From: Toxotes chatareus
Lineage: Eukaryota > Chordata > Actinopteri > Toxotidae
Length of the DNA: 64,000 bases
NCBI GenBank assembly: GCA_016801885.1
Contig: CM028891.1
Span: forward strand, 19,242,017 to 19,306,016
Direction: 5' to 3'
The position numbers and the translations under genes are program-made. The notes below the pieces were generated by a model. It worked only from the letters and a program-made list of their open reading frames with translations, made no database searches and was not told the origin of the DNA. Shown one piece after another: positions 54,604 to 64,000 of the stretch (within the stretch, counting starts at the first letter, position 1; each line of letters opens with the position of its first letter).

Positions 54604-56751
54604 AGCTTTTAAAGTCCTGGATGAAAACGCGGCTGCTGCCCTCTGATTGGCTGAAATTCCTCCGTCAGTCTGAGACATGTTTCTGTAAACAGCTTCATAT
54701 TTACAACGAGAGAAAAAATGTACGATTCACACGTTCACCAAAGAAAAACTGACTTCTCATTTTCTTCTTCTGCTTTCTTTCTTCTGCTTCTGCAGAAGTA
54801 AAAGAAAAGATTTTAACTTTCATCAGATAAATCTACAAGACGCAGTCAGGAGGAAAATCTCGTTTCTGATTCAGATCATCCCTGAATTTGAATTTGAAGT
54901 CAAATGAAAACTCAGCTTCAGAATTCAGTCATTATGAAAAACTGCACTGAAAAGTTACCAAAGAGTCGTCCCCATGATTCACAACAGTAATATCTGCTGC
55001 TGAGTCATAAACACAGAGCCATGACGTGGCGCTTTTTCTTTGGTGAATATTCTTTGTCTTCTATCAAAGAGTGATTTTGTTTTCATGACTGTCATAAATA
55101 ACCACAGGAAGTGATGTCATTTCCTCTGGAACGGTTTGTTGCACCTGCTCAGTTTATGAATTTCAGAATCGTCTGGACTCGTCTGCTTTTTCAACGACTC
55201 CCCTCCAGGTTTTACCTTTAAGCCGTGACATCATCCAAAGTCCCGCCTCCTTTGCTGTGATTGGTCAGTTTGTGGAAGGTGTGGGGAATTAAAGATGGCA
55301 TCAACTGTGGATGGTGGATGGGCGTTAGTTTTAATTCCAGAGTTTATATTTATAATTTTATTCTCTCTAGTGTTTTAAAGGTTATCTCTTGTTATATCTA
55401 TTGTATCTCTATAGAGTTCTATTTTAAAGTTTATATATATAAATATATATTTGTATTTCAGTCTGTCCTGCAGGGATTCAAACAACTATCTGACAGGAAG
55501 TTAACTCAGACTCCACCCCCTCTGTGATGTCACAGCTAGGGGTGGGACATATGTTTCCCTCAGGTTTCCATGGCAACAGCTGATGAACTTAAGCATCTGA
55601 GTTGTTTTAATGTTTCCAACAATCTGCTGATATTTATATGAACTTTCTCTGTGCTGTTTCTGTCAGTGTTTAATGAGATCAATAAAGTTTCTGATCATGT
55701 GCTGATCATCTATTGGTTCATTAGCTCTCATAGACCAGGTGAGTTACAGAGTGTCACACAGGTGTTTTTTCTGTGTTTTATATGTATGTGTGAATTCACG
55801 ATGCACGTCGTCGTCTTCTGTCCCTCGCTGGATTAATCACTGACTCACTGAATTTAAATTTCTGGAGTTGTGTCCTGGGTCTGTCATGTCCTCACGTCTG
55901 TCCTCAAACAGGTGAAACAGCAGCTGAGGATCAAAGTTACAGTGAAGCAGAAACGTCAGGAGACTGAAGCGTCAGCTTCCATCGTTTGAATCAGTTCTTC
56001 TTCTGTGGTCTGATGTTTGTCTCCAGAGGAGGGAGCCAGGACTTCACTCAGGTTTTATTTTATTTTCTCCTCTTGGCTCCTGTTGGTTGGACGTTTACTG
56101 TTGTGTATGTCCTGAAAGCTGCTGTCCTCACAGGACTGAGACATGCTCTGTGATTGGCTGTTTGTTGGAGCACGGCAGCTCGTCCTTCAGGTCTTACATC
56201 CACAGGCTTTGTTGAGTTTCTGATATTTTCTGACACTTGTTCGTCTTTTGCTCTGATGATTGAAGAGTTTTGAACAGAAATGATTAGATGCCATTTTTTT
56301 ACAGTGCAGTCTCTTTATAATTTACCCATAATTCACAGCAGGTGAGTGGGAGTGAGGAGGATGAGGCAATTTGGATGATGAAGAGTCTCTGATGTTGGGT
56401 GTATGGGGTCTCAGCAGGGACAAACTTCCTCAGCTTGTACAGAAACTAATTATTGAGATGCTGCGGAGCAGATCTGTCTCCTAGCAACAGCAACATCCCA
56501 GAATCAGCATCACCCACTGCTGGTCCAGGATCAGAGACGCAGAGACGGGGTCCAGAGCAGATCCAGGATCAGAGGACGGAAGGAGGTCTAAGACAGCTCT
56601 GGGTGTCTGGACTGGATCATTAAGACAGACAGACAGAAGAGACAGGCCGATCAGGGAGACAGCTGGTCAGACAGACAGGTGTCAACAGAGACAGACGTGA
56701 CAGAGACAGGTTAATGAGACATTTTGACAGACAGACAGGTGGTGTGAGGTG

Positions 56752-57420
<669 letters not shown>

Positions 57421-57642
57421 TGGAGGAGGAGATTCATTTGCTCTGTATCACTGCAGAAACAGAGGAGGTGAGAGAGGTTTAAACAGACAGAACGAGGGGG
57501 GGTGCAGAGAGGAGGGGGCAGAGGGGAGGAGGGAGCAGAGGGGGAGAGATTTAAACGTCGGAGCAGCAGCAGGAGAAACATGAACCGAGCGGAGCTGAAA
57601 CTGTGAGAACAAACTAACCTTCTATTATAATCTGTGTTCGTG

Positions 57643-57760
<118 letters not shown>

Positions 57761-58487
57761 TCTGCAGTAATCATCGATTTGCTCTGAACGGAACGAGACG
57801 CTTGGTTTCTGTATGTGTGAGTTCTCATTATTGATCAGTATTGATTGGTCAGTATTCTGCAGTGGAAGTTGATAAGCCCTTGCTGGCAGTATTGATGATG
57901 GTGTCTGATGTGATTAGTATTGATCAGGTGATCATTGCTCAGTCCTGTATTGAGGCTGTGGTATTGAACAGAATCAATCAGTGACAGAGTGTATTGATGA
58001 GTATTGGACAGAGGAGCAGTCACTGATTTGAGTCTTGACCAATATGTAACAGTATTGATCGGCACGGATCAGGATCAGTGGGTGGAAGCAGCTGAGTCCA
58101 GACTGAATAGAATCAGAATAGAATCAGTAGATTTCAGTCAGACTCTCCTGAGGAGCTGCAGTGCATGATGGGAAATGTGGTTCTGACTGAAAACACCAAA
58201 CAGAGACAGGTCACTGAAATAGCCGCTGTCTGTCAGAGAGCCGTGCATTGTGGGAGTTTGAGTGCAGTCAGCACATTGTGTTGCACAGCCTCCATCAGCA
58301 GGTCAGAAGAATCCAACATGGAAGAATAATGGACAGTTATTTTCCACCTGTGCTTCGTGGAGACACTGCTGTCAAGACCAACTGTCAACCTGTCTCTCTC
58401 ACAGGAAGCTGGTGACCGGGTCCCGGTGAGGTGGTGTTGGACAGGTCTTAAGGTGGTTCTGTGCCACCATTTGATTGGTGGTTGGTG

Positions 58488-60521
58488 ATGATCGCGACTG
58501 GCGGTCTCCTGCGGATCAATGCCCGGCGACAGGACTCACTGAGGTCCAAACCACACAAACCACACACACACAAGAGGAAGAACAAGAAGAAGAGGTAACA
58601 CACACACACACACACACGCAACATAATGATGTAACAGGTCAGTTGTAATGATGTCATTTCCTGCCCCCCCCCAGGAGGAGCGAGGTGGTGGTGGTGAAGG
58701 GGAAGTTGAAGTTATGCTCTGTCTCGGGTCTCGTGGCGGCACTTGGGATTGTGGTCCTGCTGGTGGGCGTGGTCATGGCGGCTCTGGGCTACTGGCCTCG
58801 AGACGGACTGTTCTTCAGCACTCAGCCGCCGGAGGCTGCTGCGATGGCCTCAGTATCATCCATGAGCTCCACACCTGCTCCTGCTGACTCTCAGGTGAGA
58901 TCCAGGTACAGGAACCTGAGTCCACACAGAGGACTCAGCACTGTCAGCTCTGTCTTCAGCTTTTCCACCACTGGAAATAAACGAAACCTGAACGCTGACG
59001 CTGCAGCTTCAAACAAGGTTTGGTGAACGTCTGTCTGATTGTTTCCAGGGAGGAGTGACAGGGGAGGAACTCCGAGGAGGTGAGGGAGACGACAGAGGGG
59101 GAGGAGAGGATGGAGATGAAGGAGGAGGAGGCGATGAGAATTTTAACTGGACAGAAGCTGTCAACGGGACGACCCGACAAGTTCCACGGGGCTTTCTGGA
59201 GAATTTTCTGGACAGGTAATCAATCCGACCTGTGCACCTGCAGCTGTGACGCTAAATTCAATACAACTGCTTCAGGAGGTTCTGGAGTATTGGTTAATTT
59301 TAGAGGTTCTTTAGGTGGTTCTGCTGGTCCTTAATGTGTCCTAAGATGGTTCACCTCGATGCAGGTATCTGTACTCTGATTGGCTGTATTAAATGTCTCT
59401 GCAGGTATCTGTACTCTGATAGGCTGAAGGTCTTTGGTCCTCTCATCATGGGAATTGGTATTTTCCTCTTCATCTGTGCGAACGCCGTCCTGCACGAGAA
59501 CCGGGACAAGAAGACAAAGGTCATCAATCTGCGGGACATTTACTCCACCGTCATCGACCTCCACAGCCTCCGCAGACCCAACACCACCTCCTCCTGCTCC
59601 TTCCGCCATTCCTCGGCCAATCCCCTCAATGGTCTTGTTAACTACGTCCAATCGAAGAGCCTGGAGTCCAGACACAGGGCTTACCCCGCCTCACTGCTAA
59701 CCAAGAGGGAGGAAGGGGGAGGAGAGGCAGGAGGTGGGGTGTTGTCAACGCAACAGCTGTGTGGCAGCAGCAGAGGAGGAGGTGGGGGCAGTGATGGAGG
59801 AGGAGACACAGTGTTCAGTATCTACAAGGAGCAGCCAGATGTTCCTCTGACCCCCATCTTCTCCTCCTCCCACAGACTATCCTCCCCCCCCAGCTTCAGC
59901 CCGCCTCCCCTCCTCACCTGCTGGACCTCCCTGCAGAGGGAGGAGCTCAGCTCCTTCACCTTACCCCTGCGCCACCCACGGCCCCCTACCCCCCGTCGGA
60001 GGCACTCAGCTTGGGCCAGGATGGGCCGGGGATGGGGGGAGGGTGGAGGAGGAGAGGAAGTACAGAATGAAGGTCCACCACCTCCTCTGTGTACCTCCAC
60101 TCCACCCCCACCCAGACCCTTCCAGGAGGTGCCATTAGGTTCTTACAGCTCCTCCAGCCTCCACAGGGAGGCAGTGGTGGGCTCCCAGGCCCTGCTCCTC
60201 CTCTCCTCCTCCTCCCTCATCCCCTCCCACCTGTCTCTCTCTTCCCTGTCTCACCTCCTCTCCTCCTCCTCGTCCACGCCGCCCCCCCCCTGCAGGACGC
60301 AGAGCCTCCCGACCGGCAGCATCAATCCCGGTTACAGCAAACTGATGCACGGAGAAGATGAATCGTTTGAATCGACTGAAATTACATCATCACCTCAGAC
60401 AGCACAGGTGGGGGGTCAGAGGTCAGAGGAAGTGACATCAAGGAGGAGGTACTCGAACAGGGAGAAGCTGAGGATGATCTCACAGATGGATCCTGGTCTG
60501 AGGCAGGAGGAGGAGGGCTGA
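58488..60521 (+). CDS. tmem200c: Transmembrane protein 200C
   Basis: Two-pass membrane protein of the TMEM200 family; molecular function unknown. Coding exons 58488-58594, 58675-58894, 59049-59215 and 59405-60521, in phase, giving 536 residues (human about 621). The N-terminus MIATGGLLRINARRQDSLR matches the family signature, followed by a Lys/Arg-rich cytosolic stretch. TM1 is about residues 52-75 (GLVAALGIVVLLVGVVMAAL) and TM2 about 174-196 (GPLIMGIGIFLFICANAVL). The lumenal/extracellular loop is Gly/Glu-rich with NWT and NGT glycosylation sequons. After TM2, HENRDKKTKVINLRDIYSTV is highly conserved; the long tail is Ser/Pro/Gly-rich and probably disordered, ending with SNREKLRMIS, a family motif. 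Human TMEM200C, as I recall, has an uninterrupted coding exon; here three introns split it. The exon 4 acceptor has an upstream duplicate. Confidence 0.92.
59361..59426 (+). repeat. Duplicated 3' splice-site segment of tmem200c exon 4
   Basis: A 26-bp block GCAGGTATCTGTACTCTGAT plus (T/A)GGCTG occurs at 59361-59386 and 59401-59426, differing at one base. The downstream copy continues the conserved protein (SDRLKVFGP). Splicing to the upstream copy would read YLYSDWLY and then a stop. Confidence 0.9.
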
Positions 60522-62185
60522 AGGGACGGGATGACCAATCAGGAGCTGACTCGGTGAATGACAGCACAATCTGGAGTCATGTGACTTTTCAGTGACATCA
60601 ACATTCTCTGTAAACATGAAGATCATGAGGATTCTGAATCTGAAATCACAACAAACAGCTTCTTTATTTTAACTCCTCCTCCTCCGATGATGATGATGAT
60701 GATGATGATGAAGGCGTCTGCAGCAGGACCACGTTCGTTGAACACCTGAACATGTTGTAGCAATAAGGAGTCTTCCAGATGAATGAATGACAGCACAACA
60801 TTAATGAACTGATGAACTTCTCACCTGTGGTTCTTCATGTTGAAGCCCAATAATCTGCCTACAGCTCCACCACCAGGGCAAAGTCAGCCACTGCTCAGGG
60901 GCCCCAGACGCTGAGGGGCCCCACAGGCCACAGGTTCATCCATCTCCACTGGTCGTGGCCGTTTGATTAGTTAGAGACGCGGTGAGCTGTTTGCACCGTC
61001 CCACGTTCTCAGCTCATTCAGGATAATGTGTTCATATCGTCCTCACGTGGCGCGTTTTCCAGAATGAGACTGTGTTGAATCAAACATACACAGTGTTGTT
61101 TCTGGTTGTACTGACCTTGATGAGGACTCTGTACGCAGAGGACAGTGGGCGGTGGGGACACGACCCTGCTGACAGTCTTTTCCTATGCATGCATCCATGT
61201 TTTAGCTTTTACAACAGTTTGCAGAATTGTTTGAATTTTCAAAATGAAATGTTCAGGTGATTAACTCGCCTTTACAACACATCACTGTGGCAGCAGTTTC
61301 ATCGTAAAACACTCTTTCATCCTGGGACTAATTTCCGTTGCGGAGGTATACATTCATTCTGCGTGGTTCTACGTGGGACAGATGTCCAACCTGTGAGTCG
61401 CTCTGATTGGACAGACTCTTCAGGACCTGAGTGCAGCACCAGGAAGAAGTCGCACATCATTCGTCCGTTTGAAGTCCATTAAAAAACATTTGCACATTTT
61501 TCGCTCTGATCCATCAGCTTTGCTGAGTAAGTTTCTCTCTGAGGACACGAACGTAAGAAGTGTGACAGTTCACCTGAATGACTGGAAAATGTTTGTCAGT
61601 GATGAAGCACATGGGATTCACTGGGCTGATAAAACCACTGTTCCACCCACAACATGTGAAACCGTCACAGACTGAGGAAGGTCCAAACAATACCAGCATG
61701 GGATTATTACATCAGTCAGGTTTCTGTCTTCTCAGTCACTGTGGACAACATCCTGTGATGCAGCAGAGATCATACGACTCTTTATTCTCACATTTATTGT
61801 AAAAGTCCAACAATCGAGGACCGTCCCCCAAAACACAGCGGGAGTGGAAGGGTTAAACTGTGACTCTGAAATGTTTCACATCATTAAATTGGTTCAGTGT
61901 AAATGCTGATGGACCGGAGCCGATCGGAGAGGTTCGGCCTCTGGGTCTGTGCCTCGCTGCTGCTGCTGTGACGCAGTGACAGAGCGTGAGCAGCAGTTTG
62001 ACTGATTTTACACGTCGTCTTCCTCCGAAAGGTGAAGCTGCTGCTCTGAAATGGCACAAAGGAGGATCAGCTGATGACCTTTAACCCCGAGGCTTCAACA
62101 GTCAGACGCAGTTTGCACTTTGAGTATATTTGCTTAGTTTCAATGGTTTGATCTCAAACATTTTTCACCTGTGAGCCACAATAAA
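60522..62185 (+). other. Probable tmem200c 3' UTR and flank
   Basis: No coding sequence is supported. A (GAT)n microsatellite lies at 60685-60711. The first good AATAAA is at 62180-62185, implying a 3' UTR of up to 1.66 kb. The segment 60880-60950 (GGGGCCCC inverted motif) looks like part of an old repeat. A frame at 61072 resembling a signal peptide begins with TTG and has no splice or homology support. Confidence 0.45.
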
Positions 62186-63750
62186 GCACATTAAGTTCAG
62201 CTCTGCTGTCTGATCGCTGAATGGTGCTTTGGTCCTGTGTGTTCTGACCCTCAGTCTGTTTCTCAGTTCATGGGTGACGTCAGGTCCAGTATCCTCTGGT
62301 GCTTTAGCCTCACAATGGGGCTCAGGACTGATTTGTGGTTGTGAACAGGTTTTATGGTTCATCTGAAGCTGAACCAACAGACAGCTGACTTTCAGAAAGG
62401 TAAACAGAAGTCTTTTATTTTGACATATTCACAGGAAGCACTGAGCGAACAGTGAGAACACGAAGACCTTTGCTATAGTACTTGAAGCAACAACACAATC
62501 TAACGTCACTCTACAGCCATTTCTTAGATTTACTTCCAGCTTTCTGTCACTAGGGGGAGCTGTGGACTCAGTATATTCTCTGTGTTTGTTGTGTCCACAC
62601 TGGATTGATTGACAGCTCCCTGACTCCTGTGACAGTGGGACATCTTACTCTTTTATTAGCTTAGCTTAGCTTAGTTCTACTCAGTTTCCACCTGAGCACA
62701 GGTCAAAGGATCTATAATGAAACAACAGAGCTAATGCAGCCCTAACAGAACTGACACAGGGCTAATTCAGTGCTAATGAAAGCTAGCACAGTGCTAATGT
62801 GGAGCTAACGTAGCAGTCATATAGAGGTGCTGCGGAGCTAAATTACAAGCTGAGATACTGATACTGATACTTTGGTTGATGTATTATCGTGTAGAGCTGT
62901 GATTTATGATGTGAATGCATCATTAATGTTCACGTTCCTTCCAGTGAGGCCTTTTGTTTTCAGGGACTCTGGGAAACATGGACACAGTGAGGACCTGATC
63001 GAAAAGGGATCCGTTGTTTTGTGTGTGATTCTGAAGAAGACCTGGTGTTGGTAGAAAGCATCAATATTTGGATCGGGAGTGTTTTTGAATCTTTGGTATC
63101 AGTCTGCCTCCGATCAACAGATTACAGGTAAGAAGCTGAACTAAAGTAATGTTACCTTCAACTACATGCTGCGCTATCACAGAGCTAATTACAGCTAAAA
63201 TAAAACGTAGCGTAAGATAAATTCAGAGTTTCCACTAAGCATGAAAACAGCTGCGTGACTGTGCAGAGACTCCGACTTTTGAGTCACATCAGTGTTTACA
63301 GACGTCATGAAGTCATCAAAGAGCTCCTTCTTGTTTCCAGGACTCAGGACTCATTTTCAATGACCTGAAAGCTGCATTAAATAATTCCAGGTTTTCCAGG
63401 AAGTGCTGTATCCCTGCAGTTATTGATCATCAATCACAAACAATTAATATTCCCATGACACTGTCTGCTATGTGACACTGTCCTGAGATCAGCTTGGATT
63501 TCATTAGCTCCGCCTCCCAGCTGCTCCAATTGGTCACTTAGCAAACAGGAAATGGTGCAGTTCCTGCACTGCGTCAGAAACGTTCTCTCGAATTTCAAAC
63601 CAGGTTCTGTAAATGTTCCTGTTTAATTACCATCGCTGATGGCTCCTTTGTTCTTTACAGCAGAATCTGGAGAACGATCTCTGGGCAACATTTAAAGTCC
63701 GTTGAAGGAACCATGAGTTCAGCTCTGTGATGGGCTAATAACCAACGAGG
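62186..63750 (-). other. Probable 3' UTR of the right-edge minus-strand gene
   Basis: A minus-strand AATAAA (TTTATT at 62414-62419) lies about 1.33 kb beyond the stop codon at 63751. If used, the two convergent genes end about 230 bp apart. The sequence holds a CTTAGCTTAGCTTAG repeat at 62657 and a degenerate GCTAAT-rich patch at 62730-62810; no gene is seen. Confidence 0.4.
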
Positions 63751-63852
63751 TCAGCGTCGTGTCCATTTGATCAGAGTCTCTGGGGATCGATACAGGAAGA
63801 TCAGTTTGGCGTAAAGCTCCTCCTCCAACTCCAGCTCACCTGTCTCTCTCAC
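63751..63852 (-). CDS. Terminal coding exon of an unidentified gene (partial)
   Basis: The minus strand reads an acceptor TCTGTTTCAG followed by 33 codons and TGA. The peptide begins VRETGELELEEELYAKL and ends YRSPETLIKWTRR; it is acidic then basic and amphipathic. The phase is 0, and the upstream exons lie beyond the right edge. I do not recognise the family. It is not the expected epb41l3 C-terminus, and that gene should be on the other strand if human order held. The 30-codon gap-free frame, clean acceptor and downstream polyadenylation signal support a real exon, but this is an inference from one exon. Confidence 0.5.
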   Translation of the reverse strand: MRETGELELEEELYAKLIFLYRSPETLIKWTRR

Positions 63853-64000
63853 CTGAAACAGAACAGCCAATCAGATCACAGCATGTCAACCATCATCAGA
63901 TTAAAGCATCAAAACGAATCACATGAACAGGCCTACTAAAAAAATTCAATGAACAAGAAAACATTAGAAAGCTTACAGCTTACAGTGAGCACTGAAGCTA

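Noticed and set aside
61072..61260. Signal-peptide-like 62-codon frame downstream of tmem200c
   Set aside because: It starts with TTG rather than ATG and lies in a probable 3' UTR without splice or homology support.

Overview
This is a gene-dense piece of a vertebrate nuclear genome, almost certainly a teleost fish. The evidence is spliced genes with mostly 80-1,500 bp GT-AG introns, very abundant (CA)n/(GT)n/(TC)n microsatellites, a tRNA-derived SINE, LINE 3' ends of the type common in fish, and seven recognisable vertebrate genes. I reconstructed each coding sequence exon by exon by hand; reading frames close without internal stops in all seven, but gene names rest on remembered family sequences, not on a search.

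Layout. 1-5.25 kb: no gene seen, only simple repeats. 5.5-12.75 kb (minus): gcm2, a GCM-domain transcription factor. 14.5-21.9 kb (plus): sycp2l, a meiotic SYCP2-like protein, head to head with gcm2. 24.1-28.55 kb (plus): gnal, a Gs/Golf-type G-protein alpha subunit. 30.0-34.95 kb (plus): a CpG island followed by zbtb14 (BTB plus five C2H2 zinc fingers), here cut by eight introns. 35.9-42.4 kb (minus): an ARHGAP18/28-type RhoGAP, arhgap28 by synteny, tail to tail with zbtb14. 45.3-54.1 kb (plus): l3mbtl4 (three MBT repeats, C2HC finger, SAM domain), sharing a head-to-head promoter region with arhgap28. 58.5-60.5 kb (plus): tmem200c. 63.75-63.85 kb (minus): the last coding exon of an unidentified gene that runs off the right edge.

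Synteny. gcm2 and sycp2l are neighbours on human 6p24; gnal, zbtb14, arhgap28, l3mbtl4 and tmem200c all lie on human 18p11. The arhgap28-l3mbtl4-tmem200c block is inverted relative to zbtb14 compared with human. The genes share no pathway; they are linked by chromosome history rather than function.

The most unusual signals are not genes: (1) a ~43-bp sequence present eight times between 9.8 and 14.0 kb in the orientation order ++--++--, spanning gcm2 intron 1 and the gcm2/sycp2l divergent promoter; (2) one degenerate ~30-bp minisatellite family in introns of both gcm2 and sycp2l; (3) CA repeats placed at 5' splice sites and GT repeats at 3' splice sites, including a ~767-bp GT tract ending at a sycp2l acceptor; (4) an exact eight-copy 24-bp in-frame repeat coding the l3mbtl4 C-terminus; (5) a duplicated 3' splice site in tmem200c, a duplicated stop-codon segment in zbtb14, and a 45-bp near-perfect palindrome in an arhgap28 intron. 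I found no CRISPR array, prokaryote-type system or RNA gene.
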